64,000 nucleotides of DNA from Pomphorhynchus laevis (Eukaryota; Acanthocephala; Palaeacanthocephala; Echinorhynchida; Pomphorhynchidae): assembly GCA_012934845.2 (NCBI GenBank), contig WNNJ02003468.1, forward strand, positions 62,001 to 126,000. The letters are read 5' to 3'. The stretch's first letter is position 1, and the number at the start of each line of letters is the position of its first letter. Below are positions 43,422-55,125 of the stretch, piece by piece. The notes under the pieces are model-generated. The model saw nothing but the letters and a program-made list of their open reading frames with translations. It was not told the DNA's origin and ran no database searches. A program made the position numbers and the translations under genes.

Positions 43422-44228
43422 ATATCTCTTTCTATATTCAATTTGCGAATTATTGCCTGTGTATATAAGCAGAAGGATACCGATTCGTCGACTTTATAAG
43501 AAACTTTGGAAATTAAATAATAAACGTGAACGAATAATAATTGAACTACAAAACACTATCTGGAATAAGAGTACTGAAGCATGAAATAATTTTATTTCTT
43601 AACAATATGCAGGCAGATAAAGATACAGAAGAAATACCGGACGTACACTATTAATAAGAAGATATGCTAAGATGTTTATGATACATTTGCTACTGTAACA
43701 ATATTAAATGTTTAAATTTCTAAAATATTTGTAATTTAAATTAATTACAATCGCAATCAAATGTTTCTCATGTCGTTAAAAAAGACAATGACTTGATATT
43801 TATTTGTTTTCTGATGTTGTGATGCACCAAACAAGATCATCTGCTCTATGCTTAGTGTCGATGTATAATAATAACTATTTATTAATCGATTTTTTATTTC
43901 TTGCCGATGGACTTACGATTTTTGAGCTTTACTCGATTACAACTTAACTGCTATGAATGCTAAAGTTTAATTATGATATTGTGTGAGTGAATTAATAATG
44001 AGGCCACTACACCATACAAGATTAGCTTTTATAAAACTTCCGCAAAACCGTCGGAACATCAAGGTTTTTTATAACTTTTGATTAAGTGATAGGTCTTTTA
44101 CAGAAGGAACAATATAAAGCTCCGATCGAGAAATCGATTCGTAAGTTAAATGTTCTTGTGCAGATTGGGATATAATGTGAAATATGCGTGAAGTATGTGA
44201 GATTCAATAAAAAATGGTTAATTTTTAC
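43422..44228. other. Spacer
   Basis: A plus-strand piece RRIPIRRLYKKLWKLNNKRE then LQNTIWN (about 43468-43560) is helical and charged but not recognised. The rest is AT-rich. Confidence 0.3.
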
Positions 44229-45440
44229 GTGCCAAATGCGTGTCAGCGCACGACTACATGACCACACAAAAATCTAAATCATGTGCTGAAATGTGGGTAC
44301 GTAGGCGGCATTTGAATGTGATAACGAGGAAGCGCGGCGAATATTGAGTGGGGCTTATTCCAGGCGAGTGGGGCGGCGACGAGGAAGGATCAAAGGGCGT
44401 AGTTGTTATAGTAATTGGGAACGTGGAGTAAGAGGGAATGACGGGAACGCAGTGATAGCGAGGTACGCCAATGTCGTCTATAAAAAGGAGTTTGATGAAC
44501 GATGGGGATCCGAGAGCGATAAAAAAATTATGAGAAGTCTGAGTGGATACGGATGAGAATGGTGGGTCAGAAGAGTTGGGCTAGATATGTGGAAATGTGG
44601 TTGAAGTAATGGAGGCGTATGATCACTCGAAGGGCAGAGTTGATAATGCGTTGTAGGGGTAAAATGATTATTTTTGGAGAATTGGCGAAATGGCTGAGGT
44701 AGTAATTGATTTTTGGGAAAATAAGCGATCAAGAAGAGACATACACAAACGGAAGTCGATAAGGGGCGGATATAGCGGATGTCACGGAGAATTAAGTTAG
44801 ACGAGCGGACCTTGTCACAGACGAAGGATTTAAGGGAAATGTGATCATCGAAATGGAATCCTAAGAAAGTGAGATTGTGGTCTATGGAGATGTTTGAGGA
44901 GGCAAGAGATACAAGGGGAAGAGATATGTTAGTTTGACGCGGGAAGATCCACGTTTTTTGGACTTGTCGGAATTAGAACGAGACGAAGATGGAAGAGACG
45001 TTTGTAGATCGAAGAAAGACAGTTAGAGGCAGAAATGCCGATATCGTGTATGCGATGAGCGGGTGCATGATCACATGTGATAATGTCATAGGCGTATTGC
45101 ATGACGTTAAAAAAGTAAGGTTTGATAAATAGAGAGATTACCAAGCAGAAGAGATTAAAGCTGTGGTCCTAGGACTGAACCTTGTGGGACACCCCCAGAA
45201 AATAGGGATGGAGGGGGATGATGAATTAGAACATACGCAAAAGATACGGTCGGATAGAAATGAGGCAAGCCATGCTACGGATGAGAAGGAAAAGTCGAGT
45301 GAGATGAGAACACTATACAGAGCCTTCTCACGAGAAATGAGTAGGTCGTTTTAAACTTTCATCCTGGCGATTTATGTGGAGTGATTAGAGCTGAAAGCGG
45401 ATTGGAAAGGAGGGTACAGATTAGATGAATATTGATAAAC
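44229..45440 (-). pseudogene. L2/CR1-group LINE copy B
   Basis: Same family as copy A: 3' stem-loop region (TGCGTG-TCAGCG-CACGAC, about 44238-44253), then going up NQLLPQPFRQFSKN, SNCLSSIYKRLFHLRLVL, MQYAYDIITCDHAPAHR (motif C lost) and a worn region toward motif A at 45300-45440. It is more diverged from A and C than they are from each other. Ends abruptly at about 45440. Confidence 0.7.
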
Positions 45441-45599
45441 GTAACAAACAAAATAAAGGCCATGTGTTCAATGAATGCAATGAAGGCTAGATATTGACTC
45501 ATGCTTACTGCAAACGATGATTGTTTGGGAATAAAGGGATATGCTTATACGCATAAATATCCCATGCTTGGCATTTGCTGACCAAATGAAAGTCTAATG

Positions 45600-46345
45600 C
45601 GATAGAATTTCCGACCCACAGGCCCAGCGCCTACAGCACGATTTTCACACGATATATATCTGGAGTACTGCTACCGGTATGACCATGAATGTAGACAAAT
45701 GTGTCCATATGAAGCTTGGCAACGGTAAACCTGATCGTGACTTTTATTTAGGATGTCAGAAGCTTCACATTATATCTGAGCACAGAGACCTTGGAATCAT
45801 TTTAACTAACGATCTCAAGACTCGACCGAATACCGATTATATTCATGATAGAGCAATGAAGTCGCTGTATTGTATAAAGAACACATTTGCTAAGCTTAAG
45901 CCGGAACTATTCAAGCATCTATATTACGCCTTAGTCCGCCCGCACGTGGAATACTGCATCACAACAACTTTCCCATCCACCAAGCTGAAATGACGAAAAT
46001 TCAGTCTATTTTGCGTAGAGGAAGCAAACTTTGTATTGGCGTTCTTACACTGAGCGTCTAGCTTGTTTAAAACTGACTTCAATCACTCAAAGGTTACTAT
46101 ATTTAGACCTCGCAGCGATGTAGCTCTTGGTTCATGGAACGGAGGGTTTCCCATCATCTTGTATACAATTACGCAATTCAAGTAACAGAGGTCACTCTCT
46201 CGCGCTGTTTAAATTCGCCCACGGTAAAGTCAGGAGTATGAGAAGGGTTTCCCACCGCTCATTGAATATATGGAATTTGTTACATGAGGACATAGCAAGT
46301 GCTGCTAGCTATCGCCACTTCAAAAAGCTGCTGTTGAAGTAGATT
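45600..46345 (+). pseudogene. CR1-like LINE, RT thumb and C-terminus
   Basis: From about 45600: DPQAQRLQHDF-like sequence, TMNVDKCVHMKLG (45680-45720), SEHRDLGIILTNDLKTRPNT, LFKHLYYALVRPHVEYCIT, then in other frames RSLSRAV-like pieces and ending SYRHFKKLLLK (46342). These are the standard motifs after the YADD box (NVDKC, HRDLGIxL, VRPxxEYC). 5' truncated; at least three frame changes. Confidence 0.7.
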
Positions 46346-46584
46346 GTCAATTCCGGTCAATTCCGGGCTGCACGATCAACGAGGGGACATCCTACTAGCG
46401 CTGGTGCTTGACAAACGTAGTACACTGAGTTTAATTAATAATTAATTGAAACTTATCACAGTCAAATTTTTGGTGTTATTGTTTATTTTTTTGCTATAAA
46501 TAAAATGCTTTCTCTTATACAAGACAAATCCGTTATGGCTGTTCAGTCTTCTCACAACAAAAAATATAATCAGGGATAAGATAT

Positions 46585-47311
46585 ATTCATGTCATCCATT
46601 TGTTCCAGGAACATCCGCAATCGCTTCTTGAATACAGTCAGCGTTTCAGAAGCAACAATATTCTCAGGAAGGCTATTTCACAAGTTAACCACACGCCTTG
46701 ACAATCGTGTGATCGGCCTTAGTTTCCCTGTATGCTTCTTGAAAATAGTCATCGAATGATGTCTGCTTGATCGATCAATACGACATGTTACAACACTTGA
46801 AGGGTATCAATCACAATTGTAAAGTAATTTCTACGTTGCAACCAAGTCGAGAAAGAGTAGCCTTATCCTCATATTGAGCATTCCGATCACTTTGAGTCGA
46901 GAAGGATAAGGTAATTTTTTACAGTCTGGACATAGACGCGTGATACGACAAAAAACCCCATCGAAGGCGTTCAATTCAGTTCGGGTACATGGAAAACATA
47001 ATGGGAAGCAATACTCAAGTATAGGTCGCACTATCAAATTAAACAACACCCTAAGCGAAGATTGAGTTATCCTTAGAAAGCAATTTTTGATAGTGTGCAT
47101 CATTTTTCTAGCCTTGCATAGCTGAGCATCATAATTACGTCGTATCTTTAAGGATGAATCAATCAGAATCCCAAGATCGCGGTGAAATGTGACAACCTCG
47201 AGTTCATTTGCATCTATTACGAAGTTATAGTAACATTTGAATCCACGACCCAATCTCATATTCTTGTACTTTTCCAAGTTAAATAATACTCCTTTTAAAA
47301 AATTATTTAAC
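46585..47311 (-). pseudogene. Second CR1-like LINE, 3' half (split by LINE copy C)
   Basis: From 47311 down: NLEKYKNMRLGRGFKC, ELEVVTFHRDLGILIDSSLK, LRVLFNLIVRPILEYCFPLC, LPYPSRLKVIGMLNMRIRLL, then in another frame a C-terminus with SLPENIVASETLTVFKKRLR (about 46610-46670). The upstream half of the same element is at 48716-49480. Between them lies LINE copy C. Confidence 0.7.
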
Positions 47312-48715
47312 GTGGCAAATGCGTGCCAGCGCACGCTTACATGACCACAACAAAACAAAAATGTAAATCATGTGTCGAGAAGGTGTGAACGGAGGAGAAG
47401 TTTGAAAGTGATAAAGAAGGGAGCGCGGCGGACGTCGAGAGGGAGTTGATTCCAGGCAAGTGGGGCGGCGACGAGGAAGGATTGGAGACCGTTGTTGTTG
47501 GAGTAATTGGAATGTGGAGTAAGAGGGTATGACGGGAACGCAGCCATCGCGAGGTAGGGCGAGTGCCGTCTAAGAAAGGAAGGTTGATAAACGATGGGAA
47601 GCCGAAAGCGATGAGACGAAAAGTTACGAGAAGGCGGAGTTTGGTGCGGATGTGGATGGTGGGTCAGGATAGTTAGGCAAGATATGTGGATATGTGGTCG
47701 AAGCGACGGAGACGTATGATCACTCGAACGGCGAATTTGATGATGCGTCGTAGGGGTAGGATTATGGATTTTGGAGAATTGGCGAAAAGGCTAAGGCAGT
47801 AATCGATTTTAGGGAAAAGAAACAATGAAAGAAGATACATACAAGAACGGAAGTCGATAAGGGAGCGGATACGGCGGATGTCACTGAGAATTAAGTTAGA
47901 CGAGCGGACCTTGTCACGGACGAAGGATTTAAGGGAAATGTGATCATCAAAATGGAATCCTAAGAAAGTGATATTGTAGACTATGGGGATTATTAATGAG
48001 GCAAAATATACAGGGAAAGGAGATATGTTTGGTTTACGGGGGAGGATCCACATTATTTTAAATTCGTCTGGGTTTAGAAAGAGACGTAGATGAGATATAC
48101 GTTTGTAGATAGAAGAAATACAGTTAGAGGCCGAAATTCCGATATCGTGTGTGCGATGTGCGGGTGCATGAGCATAGATGAGGATGTCATCGGCGTATTG
48201 CATGACGTTAAAGGAAAAAGGTTTGATAAACGGATGAGATCGCCAAGCAGAAGAGAGAAAAGAAGGAGACCTAGGACTGAACCTTGTGGGACCCCCCAAA
48301 AAATAGGGATGGGAGGGGAGGATGATGAATTAGAACAGATGCGAAAGGAACGGTCGGATAAGATATGAGGCAAACCATGCTACGGAGGAGGAAGAAAAGC
48401 CGTAATCATAACGAAGGCGAGAAAGGAGGACTGAGTGGTTGACAATATCGAAGGCGGAGGTCAGGTCGAGGGAGACGATAACACTCTATATAGCCTTGTC
48501 TCGAGAAATGAGTAAGTCGTTGTAAACGTTCATGCAGACGATTTCTGTGGAGTGATTAGAGCAGAAAGCGGATTGGAAAGGATGGTACAGATTGGATGAC
48601 GAGAGATAAGCGTCGATCTGTATTAAGATGAGGCGTTCTAAGAGCTTAGAAAGAGTAGGGAGTAGTGAAATGGGGCGATAGCTAGAAGGAAGTAAGGGGT
48701 CGAGATATTGTTTTT
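47312..48715 (-). mobile_element. L2/CR1-group LINE copy C, nested
   Basis: Starts at the 5' side with LDPLLPSSYRPISLLPTLSK (about 48700-48650), then LDLTSAFDIVNHSV (motif A), GGPTRFSPRSPSF where a GVPQGSVLGP-type motif B is expected, MQYADDILIYAHAP (motif C intact), ILPRKPNISPFPVYFASLII, NITFLGFHFDDHISLKSFVR, LFLFPKIDYCLSLFANSPKS and the C-terminus. It ends with stem-loop GCGTG-CCAGCG-CACGC (47321-47336) at 47312. 5' truncated, inserted into the CR1-like LINE in the same orientation. Fewer frame breaks than copies A and B: a 208-codon frame (47673-48299) is still open. Confidence 0.75.
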
Positions 48716-49480
48716 TATCGTTATTCCTGTACTAAGACTCCATTTATATACTAAATCCAAGTCTCGCTGTAATGCCAAACAGTCTCGTTCGGTCGAGATG
48801 ATATTCCACAACTTCAAATCATCCGCTTATGCTAAGTCTGGTACTTTGAGCAATTTCAACAGCTGATTAATAAAATGCAAAATAATAGTGATCCGAGAAC
48901 TGTTCCTTGTGGTGAACTGTTCACTGCGTTGAGATGACAAAACATTTCTTACTCTTACACAAAATTGCCGACTATCCAGGAAGTGCTTGATCCAACGGGT
49001 TAGGTAATAATTTACATTAATTGACTCTAGAATTTTTATTAACTCAGTTTGTGGAACGCGGTCAAATGACTTGGAGAAATCCAAATAGACGACATCCACA
49101 ATGGCACCACCTGCAATTACGTCAGCCCATTGTTCACGAGCACATAAAGTATTCGTTAAGCATGGGCGTCCATTTAAAAAACCATGTTGAGAGTCACTCA
49201 AATAGTTTCTTAAGTTTAATATGCTAACTAGCCTTCTGTGGACAATTCTCTCAAGTCCCTTGCGTGCAGTGAATGTTAAACATAGGTCTAAATCCATCTA
49301 TATCGCAAACGTTCTTTGTTTTTGAAGTGGTACAACGATCGCTGATTTCAAATCATTTGGAATAATTGACGAACTAATAGAAACGTTAAATAACTTTGAA
49401 AGCGGATACGACAATATGCATTTTAAGAGATTAAGGACGTAAGCTGGGATATCGTCAGGGCCAGCTGCCACTGATTTAGA
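48716..49480 (-). pseudogene. Second CR1-like LINE, 5' half
   Basis: From 49480 down: SVAAGPDDIPAYVL, then KGLERIVHRRLVSI, NYLSDSQHGFLNGRPCLTNT, VVYLDFSKSFDRVPQTELIK (motif A), YYLTRWIKHFLDSRQFCVRV, a worn motif B, ADDLKLWNIISTERDCLALQ (motif C remnant) and DLDLVYKWSLSTG at about 48720. The continuation NLEKYKNMRLG is at 47311, so the element was cut by LINE copy C. Confidence 0.75.
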
Positions 49481-49481
49481 T

Positions 49482-49680
49482 CGGTTGAATCGTAGTAGAA
49501 AATGGATTCGTGGTATGTAAATACCACGAATGCCATATGTAAATAGGATTCGTGGTTTTGATATTTAATGTTTAGAAAAAAGTGTGAACAGTTGAAACAG
49601 CCATTTGCGGCTAGTAAATTGTAACTTATAATAATAGCTTTACATATCGCGAATCCTATTTTCTACTACGATTCAACCAA
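49482..49680. mobile_element. MITE-like inverted repeat element (about 195 bp)
   Basis: GGTTGAATCGTAGTAGAAAA-TGGATTCGTGGTATGTAAA at 49483-49521 is matched in reverse by TTTACATATCGCGAATCCTA-TTTTCTACTACGATTCAACC at 49641-49679, with few mismatches over about 40 bp. The centre has a further short repeat of the arm end (TATGTAAATA-CCACGAAT). No coding capacity. It marks the 5' edge of the CR1-like LINE. Confidence 0.75.
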
Positions 49681-49689
49681 TCAAATTAG

Positions 49690-50100
49690 ATAACCGAGTA
49701 TACGTATTTTATACTATATATAAATTAAAAATAAAGATAAATAATTATAAATAATAGATAATTATGAATGATTTTATGCAATTTATATTTAAATAACGAT
49801 AAAAGTTATAATTGAAATTTAAAATAAAAATCAACTTTTATAAATTTATTAATAAATAATAGACGATGTATCAGAATAAGGATTATAGGTCATCAGAAGG
49901 AACTGTTATGTTATCCAGTATAGCAGCGGGGCCAAACACGTGCTAATGACGTATTTCCTATGATGAAACTTGCTTATCTAGTATTATATTCTAATACAAA
50001 GTATATTATTTATTATCCATCCATAAACATTAGCATTAATATTTCTTATTATCCATCCATTAAATTTTTTCGCTAAATAGTTTAAATTTATTTTTTAATA
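49690..50100 (-). repeat. PLE noncoding end with a stub of the RT C-terminus
   Basis: Minus-strand copy of the terminal module: AACCGAGTATACGTATTTTA at its outer edge, GACGATGTATCAGAATAAGG, AGGTCATCAGAAGGAACTG, a shortened hairpin loop, and AGCAGCGGGGCCAAACACGT. It then runs to TATCCATCCATAAA, which overlaps the RT stop codon region of the family. The hairpin loop is shortened by about 30 nt. Confidence 0.6.
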
Positions 50101-50639
50101 ATTAATTTTTATAAAAGTTCATCTTCATATGTTCATAATTGAAGCATTCATAATTGATGCAATGACACAATGCATATCTGGTGTTAAATGTTAAACCAAG
50201 TGCACTTTTGTATCAAATCGGAGGTATACCGATCATTCATTATTAAATTTATCTTTATTTTTATTTATTATTAAAGTTTGTCTTCAAGACTTGAGCATAA
50301 AAGCTTAATACATAAGCATTTATATGTTAAACAATAATGATAAAAATTCAGGCGACTAAAGCCTTGTGTTGTAATTATTATTAAAGTTCGTCTTCAAGTT
50401 TGAGCATAAAACTCAATACAGAAGCATCTATATGTAAAATAAATAGTAAAAGAAAAAACTCAGGCTAATTCAATAAACTATCACAATTCAGGCAATCCAT
50501 CTTTCACGATTACCTGTCTCAATATGCTTTTGATTGATTGACTTTAGTGAGATATAAAATATTCGCAGGCAATTGGTTTCAGTTTTTGTTTACCCGCGCG
50601 GACATCGCTATATTTCTTATTGTGTCTGCACTTATTTTG
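50101..50639. other. Spacer with a degenerate 108-bp tandem repeat
   Basis: TATTATTAAAGTTTGTCTTC...ATAAGCATTTATATGT (from 50266) recurs from about 50374 as TATTATTAAAGTTCGTCTTC...AGAAGCATCTATATGT, about 85-90% alike to 50466. It may be the 3' untranslated end of the minus-strand LINE that begins at 50640. Confidence 0.45.
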
Positions 50640-50910
50640 GAGCGTAAAAGAATGCCAGCGGAGCTGAGGTATCAGCTTATTACTTATCCTTAATCCCTAT
50701 GATGTGATAATTCAGTGAGAAGAACATCGCCGATATGATATGTAAAATTACTGGAATTTTTACCCATCCTCATAAGTATACACTTATGAACGTTAAGATG
50801 TAATCCAGTAGAGCGGCACCCAGTACAAATTTTAAGATCATAAGCGAAAGCCATGTGAGTGTTCTCAATACGTAAGAGTAAATCGTTAAGGAACGTGATG
50901 AATAATAGGG
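50640..50910 (-). pseudogene. Third CR1-like LINE, 3' side of the Gypsy insertion
   Basis: From 50910 down: PLLFITFLNDLLLRIENTHM then AFAYDLKICTG (motif C, YADD worn to YAYD order) and GLHLNVHKCILMRMGK. It continues the motif B sequence that ends in GSALG on the other side of the Gypsy element at 53655, showing that one LINE was cut. Confidence 0.7.
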
Positions 50911-53654
50911 GATATGAAATGATCAGATTGTACCTTTTGTATAACTTTATTTATTTATAGATATTATTGAATAAAGCCGTTCTAACGTTGCTTATTTATT
51001 ACAATTTATTCAATAATATTGGTGCATCGAGATGGAGAAACTATTGATGCCTTCAGTATTAAATATAACTATCGACAGTCCTAATTCCTAAGAGGAGTGG
51101 ATACACTGGAAGCGACGCCTTGACAGTTTTATTGCACTACAAGTAGGACTCAATGACGAATTTAAGCTACCATTACTTGTCAATCTCATCTCGACGAAAT
51201 TATTCGGATTAATCAAAGCGTGTACTTCATATGAAGAGGCTGTAAATATCTTGAAAGCATTCATAAAGCCTGTAAAAAACTTATGAATTGCATTTATAAA
51301 TCCTGCAATTCGTCCGATATGTACTAAATCACGTCGACATATACCGGAAAATTCTCGATTTATCAGGCAAGAAATCGATAGACTCATCAAACAAGGAATT
51401 ATTGAAAAGAGTATATCACCATGGAGAGCTCAAGTTCTAGTGGTGGCAAACAACGGACGAAAACCAAGAATGGTCGTAGATTACTCATGTACTATCAATC
51501 GTCACACGTTACTGGATGCATATCCTATTCCAAGAATCGACTCTATGATCTCCAATATTGCTTCATACTCGGTATATACAACCGTTGACCTATCCCAAGT
51601 TTATTACCAAATACGTTTGTTGAGTCAAGATAGTCCATACACTGTTTTCGAAGCAGATGGGAATTTATATCAGTACCGCAGAATCCCTTTTGGACTAACC
51701 AACGCTGTATGCGTTTTTCAGCGTATAATTAACCAATTAATCAAGGATAACAACTTAGCCGGTGTCTATGCCTACTTAGACGACATAATTATTTGCGGGC
51801 GAAGTTTTGAGGAACACTATGAACGGTATCAAACATTTTGTGAAGTTGCAAAGAGAGCGAATCTCACGTTAGCCAAGGAGAAAATAATATATCGCCAAAA
51901 CACGTTGAATTTCTTGGGATATCAACTATCGAAAGATACTATTAAACCGGATCCCAATCGTGTCAAGCCACTTATCAATTTTCCGATTCCTACAGATAGA
52001 AAATCTATGCAGCGTCTAACGGGTCTCCTTGCATATTATTCTAAATGGATACCTTCGTTTTCGCGAAAAATTAGACCTTTGCTCGATTGTGATACATATC
52101 CGCCTTCAAGTGATGTTAACAAAGCTATTGATGACTTGAAGAATGAAATTTCTGAGACAACTCTAACAGCGTATACTCACGATCTTCCTTTGACCGTAGA
52201 GACTGATGCATCATATTCGTCGATAGGTGCCGTTCTGAGCCAAGCATCAAAGCCGATTGCGTTTTTTTAACAAACCCTACCAAAAACTGCGTTACATCAG
52301 TCCAGCATTGAGAAAGAGGCCCAGGTCATTGTAAATTGCATTCAATATTGGAAGCATTATTTACTTGGTAAACCGTTCACTATCATAACAGATCAACGCT
52401 CTGTTTCTTTCATGTTTAGTGGAGCTCATTCGAGCAATATCAAAAATGATAAAGTGGCTCGATGGCGACTTGGATTAGCTCCTTATCAATACGAAATTCA
52501 GTATCGTATGGAAAGTGAAAATAAGGCAGCTGACGCTATGTCAAGAGTTACGCACATGTGTGCCCATACTGGGTCATTGAACCAATTAGAACACATTCAC
52601 AATACTCTTTGTCATCCTGGCATTACTAGAATGTTGCATTTCGTTACACAGCATCGCTTGCCATATGATAAATCAGACGTTACGAAAGTTATTAATAGTT
52701 GCCATATCTGTTCCGAACTGAAACCTCGCTTTTGTAAACCTACCGTTAGCCACGTTACCAACGCCACTCAGACATTCGAGAGATTATGGTAGAATACACA
52801 CGGATCAAGGATCATGTTTTCAATCTCGTGAGTTCCGTGATTTTCTATCATCTCAGGGTATAGCCTACAGAAGAAGTACACCTTACAACCCGCGCGGTAA
52901 CGGTCTAACGGAAAGATATGTCGGATTAATTTGGAAGACGATACAGTTAGAAACTAAATCAAGAAATCTGTCTTTAAAAAAGTTGGGAAACAGTTCTACC
53001 TAAAGTATTATCATCTATGCGATCTTTGCTATGTTAGCACTGGGGAAACGCCACACGAACGTATGTTCAATTATCCGCGAAACTCAAGGAACTCGTTTGT
53101 TTTATCGCCATGACTTCATAACGATCAAGTGTATTTACTGAAAGACGATAGGGCACCAAAAATTGATTATACTTTCAGACCTGTTGAAGTACTACAATCA
53201 AATGGTAATTACGCTCCGTGCGAAATATACCTCAAGGTAATGAGCATGACGTATCAGTTAGAAAATTGGCTAAATACCCGTCTAATCCATCAATTGATGA
53301 AGACAGAAACTGCAGCCAAGTAGAATTAGGAAATTTGGCCCATGAAATCACCAACTTTTCGCCAATATATTATAAAGATTCATTATCAAAAGAGAAATAT
53401 GAATTTTCCAAAGAATCAAAAGATAATAGTCATACTATGACACAAGAAGACGACAACGAAAACTTCATTGAGCCTGCCACAATTCCAAAACAAGAAGAGA
53501 GGACCAGAAGAAGACCGGCCTATCTTAATGATTACTTTTGCTGCTGGGGCGAATGTTATGATATGAAATGATCAGATTGTACCTTTTGTATAACTTTATT
53601 TATTTATAGATATTATTGAATAAAGCCGTTCTAACGTTGCTTATTTATTACAGA
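50911..53654 (+). mobile_element. Ty3/Gypsy-type LTR retrotransposon fossil (short, broken)
   Basis: Terminal direct repeats of about 92 bp, beginning GATATGAAATGATCAGATTG, flank a short internal region and look identical to each other (50911-51002 and 53563-53654). Inside, in order, are a gag-like remnant, reverse transcriptase (51300-52000, with the YLDD box), RNase H (52190-52550) and part of an integrase (52560-53100). The internal region is far shorter than a full Ty3/Gypsy element, so large parts are missing, and there are several breaks; it is a fossil. Identical repeats suggest a fairly recent insertion. It sits inside a minus-strand CR1-like LINE. Confidence 0.8.
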
Positions 53655-54070
53655 CCTAGTGCAGAACCATGAGGGATTACATACTACTTTCTGCATATAA
53701 AGACTCACCAACTGTTACCTTAAACGTACGCAATGAAAGAAAATTTTTAATTCAAGAGAAGATTACACGAGGGACGCCGTAGTGAATTAAGAGTAACACA
53801 AGACCTTGTGTGTGGAACACGATCAAAGGCTTTCGAAAAATCTAGAAATACGACGTCGAGACAAAGTCGTCAGTTTAGTACTTCCATCCAACTCTCTCTC
53901 ACGGTAAGCAAGTTAGACATGAACGGTGTTGTCTGAATCCGTGTTGAGAATATGTTAGGATGCGGTGAAAATTTAGATGCTCGAGTAGCCTTTTGGCAAT
54001 ACTCCGTTCTAGTAATTTAGAGAGAACACTGGTCAAACTGATAGGACGAAAATCTAAACAAGTCGCTGGC
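53655..54070 (-). pseudogene. Third CR1-like LINE, 5' side of the Gypsy insertion
   Basis: From 54070 down: FDQCSL-like start, ATRASKFSPHPNIFSTRIQT, VVFLDFSKAFDRVPHTRS (motif A, about 53830-53860) and VIPHGSALG (start of motif B) ending at 53655. The continuation PLLFITFLNDL is at 50910. Confidence 0.7.
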
Positions 54071-54074
54071 TGTT

Positions 54075-55125
54075 AATATGCATCTATTAAATTATTTAAA
54101 TAATTTTGAAGAAAACCAATATTGTCACAAATGATTGCAATTCTTAAAATTTCATTATTTAATGTATTATATTTAATATTATATGGTATACATGAATATT
54201 ATACTAATATAAACTAATAAACTAATATATACTAATAAACCTCAAACTTATTTACATTAAAATTTACTTTTTTTTATATTTTACATTATTTTTTATTTTC
54301 TGTATAATAGACAAGTATATTATAATACAATATATATTACTACAATATAATATACAACGCATATTGTTTATTATCCATCCATAAAAAGTTACAGCTTAAG
54401 AGTTTAAATTTATTTTTAATATAATTATGTTGATTTATATATTTAACTATTTTCTGTTTGATTGTATTTGTATAGTAACCTATTTTAAAATATGCATCTT
54501 TTAAATTATTTAAATGATTTTAAAGAAAACCAATATCGGTACAAATTGTTGCATTTCTTAAAATTTCATTATTTAATGTATTATATTTTATATTATATGG
54601 TATGCATGAATGCTCATGCAAAAATATGTTTCTTGTAAATTTAAATATGTCATCTTTACGATATAAATTAAACGTAGTTTTAATTGATGTTAATTTAATG
54701 CTCATATCAAGGTATATACCTTCTTTATCATTAATATCGGTTTAATTAATAATGAGGATACCTGGATATATTTGTTAGCTTATTGAATAAAAATTGATAG
54801 AATTAAATAGACATATCATCAATATATCGAAATATATATTTCATATCTTTATAAAATTTAGATTTATTTTTACACCATTATGAACAAATTCATATTCTAT
54901 AAAGCTTAAAAAAAACAGCTATAATTGGGATATTATTACCTCCCATTTGAACACATTTATTTGTTTAAATATATATATGTCCCTACTTTTAAATAATTTT
55001 GATTTATCAAAATATTAAAAAAAATCAATTATATTTACTTGATGGTTTAATTTTTGTTAGATAGGCGTTATAGTTATAAAACATATATGTATATATTTCC
55101 AAGTATAACAGTTTTAAATAATTTA
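54075..55125 (-). pseudogene. Two PLE reverse transcriptase fragments
   Basis: A short piece (54075-54195) matches the FLQNHLNNLIDA segment of the family, and a longer one (54355-55125) runs from the C-terminus up through HEHSCIPYN, NLYRKDDIFKFT, a worn YIDD region, SSPIIADL-like motif B and NYNAYLTK. The longer copy also overlaps an end-like TTATCCATCCATAAA start. Between them is 150 bp of TA-rich sequence. Both broken. Confidence 0.65.

Noticed and set aside
44344-44556. Plus-strand arginine-rich frames opposite LINE copies (also 28622-28840 and 48090-48368)
   Set aside because: They are antisense shadows of the LINE ORF2 C-terminus and recur wherever that LINE does.
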